Positions 33,714-44,700 of a stretch of 64,000 nucleotides of DNA are shown here, piece by piece. The notes below the pieces were generated by a model. That model saw only the letters and a program-made list of their open reading frames with translations, was not told where the DNA came from and searched no databases. Within the stretch, counting starts at the first letter, position 1, and each line of letters starts with the position of its first letter. The DNA lies in NCBI GenBank assembly GCA_937873135.1, contig CALMVQ010000368.1:1-64000 (forward strand). The letters run 5' to 3'. Origin of the DNA: an uncultured Scytonema sp. GTDB taxonomy: Bacteria; Cyanobacteriota; Cyanobacteriia; Cyanobacteriales; Nostocaceae. The position numbers were made by a program, and so were the translations under genes.

Positions 33714-33935
33714 TAGATGCTAGAAAACTGCGAAAATCCAAAATTGACGAAGGGCTGACGCTCCACTTCAGGAATGCAGTTTCCCTAAAGTGTTGGTGCA
33801 GTAATCCCAACAACACGGTTTATGTTCATTGGAAATACCGAGCTTTCATTGACAGTAGAGACACGCTGTTTGAAGCGTCTTTACAAAGAAACCGGGTTTT
33901 TTATCCCCAATGTGTGAATAAGAAAAATCAACGCT

Positions 33936-36900
33936 CTAAATGTTTTGGCTACAAATCATTTCGCCCATCGCCACGACAATCTTGCGTGAACCCTTATAAG
34001 GACTGCGTCCATGTGCAACTAGCATATTGTCGAGCATCAGTACGTCTCCTTCCTGCCAGGGAAAACTGATTTTGGCTTGCTGATAAACTGCTTCGATTTC
34101 TTCCATCACCGAGTCTTCAATAGGAGAACCATCACCGTAATAAACATTACGCGGTAGTCTTTCTTCACTAAACGTTGATAAGAGGGACTCACAGACGGCT
34201 GGTTCTAAACATGATATGTGATGCAATTGTACTTGATTGAAAAATACTAACTCCCTTGTCTTCGGATGTCTCGAGATTGCTGGTCGAACTTTGCGGGTCA
34301 CCAGACTATTGTCTGAGAGCCACTCAAAATCGAGAGTAGCTTGGCGGCAATAGTTTTGGACAACAGTTTTGTCAGTGGTGCGAAAGAAATTTTGCCAACT
34401 TACGTCTAGACCTTCAGTGTAGTTGCGAACATACATTAGTTGTTTTTGCTCAAATTGTTCTCGCAGTTTTGGGTCGAGAAGTTGGTAAACTTTTCGACAA
34501 TCCACAATTGGTGTTTCGCCGCCTTGTTGAGCTGCTTGTACACAGAAAAACCAGATTTTCAAAGGCCAACGGTGTAAGTGAGAACTTTCGTTGTGAAAGA
34601 GAATGGCTTTGTCTTGTGGGTAAGGGGTAGAACTATAGACTTTGTTGCTGATACCAACTCTTGGCAAGTCGCCATATTCACCGAACAACTCTGGACAAAT
34701 AGCCTGAGCTAAGTTTTCAAATGCGAGTACGGAATTTAAATTAAAGCCTCGGAAGAGAATTGCACCATGATGTTGCAACTTAGTTTCTATGAACTCTTGA
34801 TTTCTCCTAGTCCAGTCAACTAAATCGAAATCGTTAAGCTTGGGTTTGAGTACTAAGGGAAGTGTTTCTCCAGAGTGTAGATTATCTATTTCAATTAATT
34901 GTCCTTGGGGCAACTTTATTGCTTTGGGTTTGAAATTCTTGAATTTTTGAAACTTATTTTCCTCCTGTTTAGCTTCTACCTCAATTTGTTCCTTTTTTTC
35001 AGCTTCAGTAAGCATCTCTAGATTGTTAATTCGGGCATCAGGCTGCGCCACTATGTTACTTAATAGCGTCTGAAAATGTCCTGACATGCGTGTGATAGTA
35101 GTGGCATCGAAAAGATCAGTGTTATACTGCCATCTCCCAACAATTCCCTGCTCGGTTTCGACCATAAATAGCACCAAATCAAACTTTGAGGTTCCGTTGT
35201 GAACTTCTATGGAACTTATGGTTAGGCTGGGAAGTTTCAAGGTTGTTGGCATTATGGGGACATTATCCAAGACGAGTAACACTTGGCACAGAGGCGTATG
35301 ACTTTGTTTCCGCTCTGGTCGCAGAACCTCCACCAGTTTATCAAAAGCCACGTCCTGGTGGGCATAAGCCCCTAAGGTAACCTCACGAACTCGCCTCAGT
35401 AGCTCTTTGAAAGTGGGGTTGCCAGATAAATCGGTACGCAAGACGAGGAGATTGAGAAATATACCAATCAATCCCTCTGTTTCTGCTGGGTTACGATTAG
35501 CAATGTCGGTGCCTACAATAATATCATCTTGCTGTGTATAACAATGTAACAGCGTCTTAAAAGTTGCCAGCAAGGTCATGAAGAGAGTACATTTTTCCTG
35601 GCGGCTCAGCACTCGGAGCGCCTGACGCAACTCGTCTGACAGATCGAAAGATTGGTTGCCACCGTGGAAAGTTTGGACTGCTAGTCGAGGTCGATCTGTA
35701 GGTATTTCCAATACAGGTAGGTTGCCAGTCAATTGCTGTTTCCAGTAGGCTAGCTGAGTCTCCAGCACTTCCCCCTGGAACCACTGCCGTTGCCAAACAG
35801 CGAAATCCGCGTATTGAATCGGAAGTTCAGGAAGAGATGAAGGCTTTCCTGTGGTGAAAGCTTCATATAGCACTGTCAATTCACGAACGAATACGCCTAT
35901 TGACCAAGTGTCGCAAACGATGTGGTGTATGTTGAATATCACCATATGCTCTGTTTGGTCTAGCCGCAGGAGAGTGCATCGTAGTACCAATCCTCGTGCT
36001 AAATCAAATGGGTCGCAGACCTCTTTGTCAATCAGTCTTAGGGCTATGAACTCCTGTTCAGCATCAGGAAGCTCTTGTAGATCTACCACTGGTATCGTTA
36101 AGGTTAAGATTGGGGCAATGATTTGAACTGGTTGTCTCTCTACTGTGGCATAGCTGGTTCGCAAAACTTCGTGACGTTTGATAATTTCATTGAAACTCTG
36201 CTCCAGTGCTGCCACGTTGAGTGAACCCCTCAGACGCAGAGCTACAGGTTCATTGTAAGCACTGCTGTCTGGATCTATTTGATTGAGAAACCACATTCGC
36301 TGCTGTGCAAAGGAGAGCGGCAACTTTCTATCCCGCGAAACGCGCTCGATAAATTGCTTACAACTGTGGATAGTTTTTGTGTCACTATCACCGCGTGTAT
36401 TTGAAGTAGTAGATGACGATTCAAGATTTAAACTTGAAAATGATCCCATCTGATCATTTGATGAGTCACTAGTTTGATCGGTTATAGACCTTTTTTCGTT
36501 GGTTGAATTCGGAGCAGGTGGTAAAAATCCACTTTCTTGCATTTCTACAACGCTTTTCTTTACCGCTCGAATCACCAGCTCAATATCTTCATCAGTATGA
36601 GCGGTAGATAAAAAGCACATACGTCCTTCCCAAACATAAATCCCTTTTTCTAGTAGGTAATAGAAAAACAAATTCATCCAAGAAAAATTGGACGGATAAG
36701 CAAAACGGAAGAGCGAGCCAAAATGTTCAACCCGAATTGGCAACTTCTTTTGAATAAAGTAAGTATTGAGAGTATCAACTAATTTCGCTGTTTTTTGAGC
36801 TAATCTTTCCTGAAGTTGAGGTCCACTATTTTTGATGTGCTTGAGTACAACCCAGACAACAGCCATTACAAGAGGATTCTTGAAAAAAGTGCCTGCAAAC

Positions 36901-38705
36901 CGGGTTGTTTCTGCTTGAGGATAAGACGCATCTCCATAACTCCAAAAACCACCGTCAAATACGTCCATCAAGGTCGCCTTGCCAGCTATCACTCCAATCG
37001 GCAGACCAGATCCAACTGCTTTGCCGTATGTTGTAATATCTGCTTGAATATTCCACAATCCCTGGATGCCAGCTGGATGCATCCGAAAGCCAGTAATTAC
37101 TTCATCGAAAATTAATATGATTCCTGTTTGCTGAGTTAATTTTCTCAGCTCATATAAAAACTCTTTGGGTTGAAAATCTGGCTGACGGCTCTGTACAGGT
37201 TCAACTAAAACAGCAGCTAACTCGTGGGCATTAGCTTTGAGAATATCGAGGGATTCAGGACTTCCGTAATTGAGTACCATGACTTTTTCGCTCATGTGCT
37301 GCGGAATTCCAGGAGCGCTTGGAATAGAGCGCAGTGTTGAGTCTTTAGCGTCTCCGATAGGTACTCCCGCAACCAAAACCTCGTCCAAGTTTCCGTGATA
37401 TGAACCAGCAAAAATAGCAATTTTGGAGCGATCTGTGATGGCACGTGCTATGCGGATTGCTCCCATAACTGCTTCTGTACCATCGTTACAAAAGGTTACT
37501 CTTTCTTGACCTGTAATCTCACAAAATAATTCAGCGACCTTGTGTGTCAGATGTGATTGTGGACCATTCTGCATCCCTCGCTGAATATGCTCTTGAATAG
37601 CTTCTATGACAAAAGACGGCGAATGACCAAATAAGAGTGGACCAAATCCCATTGATAGGTCAATGTATTCATTGTCATCAACATCCCAAATTCTAGCACC
37701 AGATCCACGTTGAATATGAATTGGATACAACATCTCCTTAATAGAGAGACGAAACCCTGTTATTGATCTAGGATTAGCTAGGAAAGGACGAGCAGCTTGC
37801 GTAAGTCGTTTTGATTCTTGAGTGCGTTTGACAACCCGTGCAATCAACGCGTCCAGACATTTCTGCTGATGGGAATTTAAGCCTCCACTTTCTGCTTTTT
37901 CAGTTTGTTGACAAGCAACAGATGCTTTAGTCTCGATTGTCTGATTTCTGGGCTGTTGATTAGACTCTGCCTGACTGGACTTAGACAAGGAGACTTTGCT
38001 AGAAGTTTCCACCTGTTGTTTACTTTCAGGCAATGGTAAAGATTGTACAGTTTCAGATGAAGCTAACTTCTTCGTCTTAGAAGAAGAGTTTTTGTACACC
38101 AAGTCTAGTTGTTTAGACATAATTTGAAGCTGCTGTGTTACGAGCCTTTCTATGGCAGTATTAGCAGTTAATCCCTCAGAAATATTTTTTGGCAGTAAAA
38201 CTTTATGCTGACTAGATGTTGAACCAGAATTTAGTTGCGAAGTCTCATTGTTACCTAACTCGGTTGATGAAAGATTACTAAGTATAAGCTTTTCTTCTTC
38301 TTGGTTAGACGATAAGTCAGCGTTTCCATTGGAGAAGAGCTTATCCGAAGTTTTAAAAGAAATTTGCTCAAAAGTCTCTTCCGGCAACGGTATAACAGAC
38401 ATTGAATCCTTGTGAGAAGAAAGATATACCATTGGCTCTTCTGGTAGCGACTGCTGAGCTATGTGGATAGCCAATTCCTCAAGTGTTGAAAATTCTTCTA
38501 GCAATAGCCGAAAAGGAACCTGAACACCAAACTCTTTTTGAATCATGCGGCTGATTTGAATCAACGACAGAGACTCTATACCCAGTTCTAGAAAATTGGT
38601 GTGAACATCTGTTTCCGTCAAGCGTATTCCAAAACCCTTGCCCAAAATTTCCTTGAGAACTGACAGAATTTTATTAACTTGTGAATTACGTGATGAGGAG
38701 TTCAT
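33936..38705 (-). CDS. Hybrid ACP-aminotransferase-C-TauD protein
   Basis: The protein has 1589 residues. It begins with an ACP (FLELGIESLSLIQ, Ser near 44) that must serve the separate KS-AT protein before it. A long Ser/Gln-rich linker contains TAIERLVTQQLQIMSKQLDL. The GSA-type aminotransferase (about 270-720) has CNDGTEAVMGAIRIARA, FDEVITGFRMH and TTYGKAVGSG (Lys near 559). A condensation domain follows (about 795-1230; HHIVCDTWS near 926, catalytic His kept, final Gly replaced by Thr). The C-terminal Fe/2OG oxygenase domain (about 1270-1589) has FHNESSH (HxE near 1369) and VAHGRSPYKGSRKIVVA (distal His, Arg). Predicted role: make a beta-amine on the Thr-derived ketide, pass the chain to the next Asp module, and hydroxylate that Asp. 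Confidence 0.93.
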   Translation of the reverse strand: MNSSSRNSQVNKILSVLKEILGKGFGIRLTETDVHTNFLELGIESLSLIQISRMIQKEFGVQVPFRLLLEEFSTLEELAIHIAQQSLPEEPMVYLSSHKDSMSVIPLPEETFEQISFKTSDKLFSNGNADLSSNQEEEKLILSNLSSTELGNNETSQLNSGSTSSQHKVLLPKNISEGLTANTAIERLVTQQLQIMSKQLDLVYKNSSSKTKKLASSETVQSLPLPESKQQVETSSKVSLSKSSQAESNQQPRNQTIETKASVACQQTEKAESGGLNSHQQKCLDALIARVVKRTQESKRLTQAARPFLANPRSITGFRLSIKEMLYPIHIQRGSGARIWDVDDNEYIDLSMGFGPLLFGHSPSFVIEAIQEHIQRGMQNGPQSHLTHKVAELFCEITGQERVTFCNDGTEAVMGAIRIARAITDRSKIAIFAGSYHGNLDEVLVAGVPIGDAKDSTLRSIPSAPGIPQHMSEKVMVLNYGSPESLDILKANAHELAAVLVEPVQSRQPDFQPKEFLYELRKLTQQTGIILIFDEVITGFRMHPAGIQGLWNIQADITTYGKAVGSGLPIGVIAGKATLMDVFDGGFWSYGDASYPQAETTRFAGTFFKNPLVMAVVWVVLKHIKNSGPQLQERLAQKTAKLVDTLNTYFIQKKLPIRVEHFGSLFRFAYPSNFSWMNLFFYYLLEKGIYVWEGRMCFLSTAHTDEDIELVIRAVKKSVVEMQESGFLPPAPNSTNEKRSITDQTSDSSNDQMGSFSSLNLESSSTTSNTRGDSDTKTIHSCKQFIERVSRDRKLPLSFAQQRMWFLNQIDPDSSAYNEPVALRLRGSLNVAALEQSFNEIIKRHEVLRTSYATVERQPVQIIAPILTLTIPVVDLQELPDAEQEFIALRLIDKEVCDPFDLARGLVLRCTLLRLDQTEHMVIFNIHHIVCDTWSIGVFVRELTVLYEAFTTGKPSSLPELPIQYADFAVWQRQWFQGEVLETQLAYWKQQLTGNLPVLEIPTDRPRLAVQTFHGGNQSFDLSDELRQALRVLSRQEKCTLFMTLLATFKTLLHCYTQQDDIIVGTDIANRNPAETEGLIGIFLNLLVLRTDLSGNPTFKELLRRVREVTLGAYAHQDVAFDKLVEVLRPERKQSHTPLCQVLLVLDNVPIMPTTLKLPSLTISSIEVHNGTSKFDLVLFMVETEQGIVGRWQYNTDLFDATTITRMSGHFQTLLSNIVAQPDARINNLEMLTEAEKKEQIEVEAKQEENKFQKFKNFKPKAIKLPQGQLIEIDNLHSGETLPLVLKPKLNDFDLVDWTRRNQEFIETKLQHHGAILFRGFNLNSVLAFENLAQAICPELFGEYGDLPRVGISNKVYSSTPYPQDKAILFHNESSHLHRWPLKIWFFCVQAAQQGGETPIVDCRKVYQLLDPKLREQFEQKQLMYVRNYTEGLDVSWQNFFRTTDKTVVQNYCRQATLDFEWLSDNSLVTRKVRPAISRHPKTRELVFFNQVQLHHISCLEPAVCESLLSTFSEERLPRNVYYGDGSPIEDSVMEEIEAVYQQAKISFPWQEGDVLMLDNMLVAHGRSPYKGSRKIVVAMGEMICSQNI

Positions 38706-38823
38706 TGTTTTATTTTCTTTTATTTAAAACATAGTTAGTTTATTGAGTACCTATACACTTATTTTTTAGGTTAAATCAGCTACTCATTATGCGTGATTGT
38801 TAATGATGTCAATACCTTACTGC

Positions 38824-41748
38824 TTATTCCATCTGTAATAAGTCTAGCTGTCGAGACATAATTTCAAGCTGCTGAGTCATTATATTTTCGAGGGCAATAT
38901 CAAAACTATTTTGCTCTTCGTTTGAAGATTGTGTATCTATAAGTTCAATTTTAGGTTCAACTAAGGAGTGCTTTTGTACTTCGGTTTTCTCAATATTTAT
39001 AGAAGTAATGTCATCTTCTCTATCATTTAGGGTCTTCTGAGCGTCATTGTTATAAGATTCTTTAAACTCCCCAATGCTGGAAGGCTCGATCCAGTATCTT
39101 TGTTGCTCAAAAGGATAAGTTGGCAAGGGGATACGATGACGTCGCTCATGAGCATAGAATCTTGACCAATTCACCTGTACACCATTGAGCCAAAGTTTTC
39201 CCAGTGTATTCAGCAAGAAAGCTAGGTCCGATTGTTGAATTTTCGGATGGCGTAACGAAGAGAGTATAACCTGAGTATCCCCATCTAAATGCTGTTGGAC
39301 GAAGGAACTTAATGTTCGTCCAGGACCAACTTCTAAGAAAATTTGGTTTGGTTGTTGCCGCAACTCGCCAATCCCTTCGCTAAAGCGTACCGTTTGCCGT
39401 AAATGCCTTGCCCAGTAGCTTGGATCGGTTGCCTCAACTGTAGTAATCCAGGTACCAGTCACATTGGACACAAAGGGTATTTGAGGTACTTTCAAGTTAA
39501 TTTTTGCTACCTGTGCCATAAACGGCTCGACGATTGAGTCCATCATTTGAGAATGAAAGGCATGAGAAGTATGTAGACGAGTACAGTCCACACCTTTTTC
39601 CATCAGATGATTTTGCAAGTCATTAACAGCCTTCGTCAAACCAGAAACTACACATAGGGATGGTGCATTGCTTCCTGCCAGAGAAAGTTTTTCACTTAAC
39701 AGGGGTTTTAGTTCTTTCTCGGATAGTGGTACGGCCAACATTGCACCAGCAGGCAGTTGTTGCATCAATCGCCCACGGATAGCCACCAGTGTCAATGCTT
39801 CTTCTAAGGAAAATACACCTGCAAGAGTTGCAGCCACATATTCCCCAATGCTATGACCAATCATTGCTTCAGGATGCACCCCCCATGTCATCCACAACTG
39901 AGCAAGGGCGTACTCAATCACAAACAGTGCTGGCTGAGTAATAGCAGTCTGTAGCAACTGCTGTGTGGCTTGTTGGATCTGTTCTTCCTCAGGATAGAGC
40001 ACCGTACGTAAATCCAATCCAATGTGAGGTTTGAGAAGGTACGAACACTCATCAACTTGCTGTTTGAAAATGAGTTCACTCTGGTAGAGTTCCTTGCTCA
40101 TATTCACATACTGTGTACCCTGTCCGGAAAACATAAACACAACAGGGCGATGATTACAAAGTTTTTGGTGGTGAGTGAAAACTTGTTGTTGATCTTGAAG
40201 TGATAGTGCCGTTACCGCATCTTCAAGGTCTTTACACACCAGTATCCGCCGATAGTCAAAAGCCCGACGACCCACATCAAGGGTATAAGCTACATCAGCA
40301 AAATTTAAATCAGGATGCTGCTTTAAGTGAGTAGCTAAATTAGCTGTGGCGGTTTCCAATGCTGTACTGGTTTTGGCAGACAGCAACAATAACTGCCAAG
40401 GACGAGAAGCCCCAGATGTTTCAAGAACTGGGGCTTCTTCAAGAATCACGTGGGCATTAGTTCCACCAATCCCGAAGGAACTGACACCTGCACGTCGGGG
40501 GATGCCGTTTGTTTCCCATTCGGAAAGTATAGTATTAACGTAAAAAGGACTGTTGGCAAAATCAATCTGGGGATTAGGTTCCTCAAAGTGTAAACTGGGA
40601 GGTATTTGTTTATGCTTAAGAGCTAGGACTGTTTTAATCAAGCCAGTAACCCCAGCAGCAGCGTCCAAATGTCCAATATTTGTTTTGACTGAACCGATTG
40701 CACAGAAGTCTTTTTTCTCAGTACTGGAGCGAAAAGCTTGTGTCAGTGCGGCAATCTCAATCGGATCTCCTAGTGATGTCCCCGTTCCATGAGCCTCAAT
40801 ATAAGTGATCGTTTCAGGTTCAACCTCGGCAACAACTTGAGCGGTTCTAATCACCTTGGCTTGAGTATCTATACGAGGTGCTGTGTAACTAACCTTGAAA
40901 GCTCCATCGTTATTGATAGCTGAACCTTTGATGACAGCATGGATGAAATCTCCATCTGCTAGAGCATCTTCTAATCTCTTCAAAACCACAATGCCCACAC
41001 CTTCGCCGCTAACAGTTCCCTGTGCCTTAGCATCAAAGGCGCGACAGTGTCCGTCAGGAGATCCAATTGCGCCATCTTTATAAAAATAGCCAGCTTTTCT
41101 TGATGCAGAGATTGAAACACCACCAGCCAAAGCCATATCACACTCGCCATTTAGCAAACTTTGACATGCTAAGTGGACAGCAACTAATGAAGTTGAACAG
41201 GCAGTTTGAACTGTATAACTTGGTCCTTCTAAGTTAAGTTTGTAAGAAACACGTGTGGTCAAGAAATCTTTATCACTTCCAATCAAAAGTTGGAAACTAT
41301 CAACCGAATTTATAAGATTTTTGTTTGAATAAAGGTTAAAAAAATAGCTGTTTATGCTGGTTCCAGCGTAAACACCAATCGGTTTCTCGTAAGTTTCACA
41401 ATTGTAGCCAGCATTTTCAATAGCTTGCCAAGCACATTCTAAAAATAGACGTTGTTGTGGATCGGTAACTTCTGCTTCTCGGGGATTAAAGGCAAAGAAG
41501 GAAGCATCGAATAATTCTACATCTTCTAATACAGCCCGTGCTTTGACATAATTAGGGTCAGTCAGCACAGCTTTTTCTATTCCTGAAGATAACAGTTCTT
41601 CATCACTGAAGAAAAAAATAGACTCTACGCCTTTTTGCAGATTTTGCCAAAATTCTTCAACATTTTTGGCTCCAGGAAAACGCCCGGCAATACTGATAAT
41701 TGCTATTTCTGAGCCATTAATAGTAGGAGATACTATAGAATAATTCAT
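38824..41748 (-). CDS. Incomplete PKS module: KS-AT without carrier
   Basis: The 974-residue protein has KS (QTACSTSLVAVH, Cys near 181; EAHGTGTSLGDP; KTNIGHLDAAAG) and a malonyl-type AT (GHSIGEYVAATLAG near 628; HAFH). It then ends in a roughly 85-residue acidic tail with a terminal helix ENIMTQQLEIMSRQLDLL. There is no KR and no ACP; the ACP is the first domain of the next protein (33936-38705). The tail helix resembles the helix that precedes the aminotransferase domains, so it is a plausible docking element. Its start overlaps the stop of the Thr module (ATGA), with AAGGAG just upstream. It extends the Thr-bearing chain by one malonyl unit. Confidence 0.93.
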   Translation of the reverse strand: MNYSIVSPTINGSEIAIISIAGRFPGAKNVEEFWQNLQKGVESIFFFSDEELLSSGIEKAVLTDPNYVKARAVLEDVELFDASFFAFNPREAEVTDPQQRLFLECAWQAIENAGYNCETYEKPIGVYAGTSINSYFFNLYSNKNLINSVDSFQLLIGSDKDFLTTRVSYKLNLEGPSYTVQTACSTSLVAVHLACQSLLNGECDMALAGGVSISASRKAGYFYKDGAIGSPDGHCRAFDAKAQGTVSGEGVGIVVLKRLEDALADGDFIHAVIKGSAINNDGAFKVSYTAPRIDTQAKVIRTAQVVAEVEPETITYIEAHGTGTSLGDPIEIAALTQAFRSSTEKKDFCAIGSVKTNIGHLDAAAGVTGLIKTVLALKHKQIPPSLHFEEPNPQIDFANSPFYVNTILSEWETNGIPRRAGVSSFGIGGTNAHVILEEAPVLETSGASRPWQLLLLSAKTSTALETATANLATHLKQHPDLNFADVAYTLDVGRRAFDYRRILVCKDLEDAVTALSLQDQQQVFTHHQKLCNHRPVVFMFSGQGTQYVNMSKELYQSELIFKQQVDECSYLLKPHIGLDLRTVLYPEEEQIQQATQQLLQTAITQPALFVIEYALAQLWMTWGVHPEAMIGHSIGEYVAATLAGVFSLEEALTLVAIRGRLMQQLPAGAMLAVPLSEKELKPLLSEKLSLAGSNAPSLCVVSGLTKAVNDLQNHLMEKGVDCTRLHTSHAFHSQMMDSIVEPFMAQVAKINLKVPQIPFVSNVTGTWITTVEATDPSYWARHLRQTVRFSEGIGELRQQPNQIFLEVGPGRTLSSFVQQHLDGDTQVILSSLRHPKIQQSDLAFLLNTLGKLWLNGVQVNWSRFYAHERRHRIPLPTYPFEQQRYWIEPSSIGEFKESYNNDAQKTLNDREDDITSINIEKTEVQKHSLVEPKIELIDTQSSNEEQNSFDIALENIMTQQLEIMSRQLDLLQME

Positions 41749-44700
41749 AACTCCTTAATCTCTTTACTATTTGTGATTGACTTAATCTTTTGAAGACGTT
41801 TCTTTTGTTGAGCCTTACCTGCTTCAATAGTTTCAGGTTGAATATCTGTTTTATAAGAATATGATGTTGTTTGTTTTTGTAATGAACTTAAGTACTTTGC
41901 CAGAGAGCTTATATTTGGGTATCTAAACATTTCGAGTATTGATATTTGCGATTTGAATATTTCACGTAATTGGCTATGAACCTTAACTATAAGTAATGAA
42001 TGACCACCAAGTTCAAAAAAGTTATCGTGAATGCCTATTTTCTCGACATTAAGAGCCTTTTGCCATATAGTAGCAATTGTTTGTTCTAGCTCAGTTTGAG
42101 GCATCACATAAGCAATTTCTAACTCCGGACGAAGATTTTTCGGTGCAGGCAAGGCTTGGCGGTTTATTTTGCCGTTGGACGTTAGTGGCAACGCCTCCAG
42201 CATGACAAAAACTGATGGCACCATATACTCGGGCAGCTGCTTCAGAAGGAAGTTTCGTAGTTCAGTGGTTGTCGGTGTATGCTTGTTCATAGGGACAACA
42301 TAGACAACTAAGTGCTTGTCACCTGCTTGGGTGTCCTGAGCTAGTACCACAGTCTCCCGTACCTCTGGGTGTTGAGCTAGCATTGCCTCAATTTCGCCAA
42401 GTTCAATGCGGAAACCTCGGATTTTAACTTGATGATCAATGCGTCCTAAGTATTCAATGTCCCCATTTGGCAGATAGCGGGCTAAGTCGCCGGATTTATA
42501 AAAGCGTACATTGAGTTTATCACTGAAAAAATTAGGAACAAACCTCTGGGCAGTTAGTTCTGGTCTATTTAGATAACCTCGTGCTACACCAGCACCACAA
42601 ACGTACATCTCACCCCTGACTCCAATAGGTACTAGTTGTTGATATTGGTCTAACAAGTAAATTTGCAAGTCAGGAATTGGACGACCAATGACACTTCCTG
42701 GGGCAACTTCTAAGTCTGCCATTGTCAGTGGACGATATGTCACATGCACAGTTGTTTCCGTAATGCCGTACATATTGACTAACTGTGGAAACTGATCGCC
42801 GTGGCGCTCAAACCAGGGTTTCAAAATCTGAAGTTCCAGAGCTTCTCCACCAAAAATGACCAGTCGCAGGCTCAACTTGTTGGCACGCCCCAAAGATTCC
42901 TCTGCTTGTACGAGTTGGCGGAAAGCTGAAGGCGTCTGATTGAGTACTGTCACTTGCTGCGTTAACAATAATTTATAAAAATCTTCGGGTGAACGACTCA
43001 GCCAGTAAGGTACTACCACTAACTTTCCACCATACAGCAGGGCAGCCCAGAGTTCCCAAACTGAGAAATCAAAGGCAATTGAATGGAAAAGTGACAAGAC
43101 GTCGTGTTGGTTGAAGTGATACCAGGATTCAGTTGCTGCCAACAGACGGACAACATTGGCATGAGTCACTAGCACGCCTTTGGGTTGACCTGTTGAGCCT
43201 GAGGTGTAGATGATATAAGCTAGGTTATCATTTGTACACTTACTGATTAAGTTTTCTTGGTTTTCCTGAGCAATACTCTCCCAATTGGTGTCTAAACAAA
43301 CAATTTTGGTCTGATGTTTCGGCAAATTCTCTATTAATCGCTGTTGCGTTAGCAACACTGGTACCTGAGCGTCCTGTAGTATGAAAGCTAATCGTTCTTG
43401 TGGATATACTGCATCTAGCGATACATAAACGCCACCAGCCTTGAAGATGCCTAATAACCCGATAACCATATTGACTGATCGCTCTACGCAAATGCCCACT
43501 AGTACCTCTGGTTCTACCCCAAGCGATCGCAGGTGGTGCGCTAGCTGATTAGCTCGTTGATTCAGTTCACAGTAGGTCAATTGTTGGTCTTCATAGACAA
43601 CAGCAATTGCGTCAGGCGATCGCTCTACCTGAGCTTCAAATAACTGATGAATGCATTGATTTTGAGGATAGTCAACTTGTGTCTTATTCCACTCTATCAG
43701 CAGTTGATGCCGTTCTTCCTCACTTATAATTGAGAGCTTTGATATTTGCTGGTCGGGATTAGCCACAATACTGGAGAGCAAGGTTTGAAAGTGCCCTAGC
43801 ATCCGGTGAATTGTGGCAGCATCAAACAAATCTGTATTGTACACTAAAATTCCGAGCAGCTCTTGCTCTTTTTCTACCATAGATAGGGTCAGATCAAACT
43901 TCGCCGTTTCTTTGTCGAATTCTAAAGGGCTCAAGGTTAAACCTGGTAGATCCAAAGTTGTGGTTGGGGTATTCTGGAGTTGGAACATTACCTGAAATAA
44001 TGGTGTATGACTCAGGTTTCGCTCCGGCTGTAGTTTCTCCACAAGCTGCTCAAAGGGCAAGTCCTGGTTAGCATAAGCCCCTAAAGCAACCTCTCGCGCT
44101 CGGTATAAAATCTCCCGAAAACTTGGAGTACCTGAAAGGTCAGTACGCATGACTAAGGTATTGACAAAAAATCCAATTAGACATTCAACTTCAGATCGGT
44201 TGCGACCAGAGATGGTAGTACCTACTACAATGTCATCCTGACCAGTGTAGCGGTAGAGCAACGTCTGAAACGCTGCCAGTAGTGTCATGAATAGTGTGAC
44301 CTTCTCCTGCTGGCTTAGTTTCTGAAGAGCTTCGGTTAGAGGTTTGGATAGAATCAGAGATTGCGTTGCGCCTCGGTTGGTTTGAACTGCTGGGCGAGGA
44401 CGGTCAGTTGGTAACTCCAGTATAGTTGGAGTACTACTCAACTGCTGCTTCCAATATGACAACTGAGCCTCTCGCACTTCTCTCTGGAGCCACTGTTGCT
44501 GCCAGATAGCAAAGTCTGCATATTGGATTGGTAGTTCTGGGAGCGGTGAAATTTTACCCATAGAGAAGGCTTCGTAAAGAGCCACAAGTTCTTGGATGAT
44601 TACCCCAAAAGACCATTGATCACACACAATGTGATGCATTGTGAACAGCAACACGTACTGAGCTTCACCTAATTGTAGCAGAGTGACTCGCACCAGTGGA

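Noticed and set aside
23248-41748. Microcystin/nodularin-type McyE because of the PKS-aminotransferase-C order
   Set aside because: The A-domain codes (Asp, Thr, Asp), repeated TauD/JmjC enzymes, lack of a C-methyltransferase in the module and overall gene order do not fit an Adda pathway.
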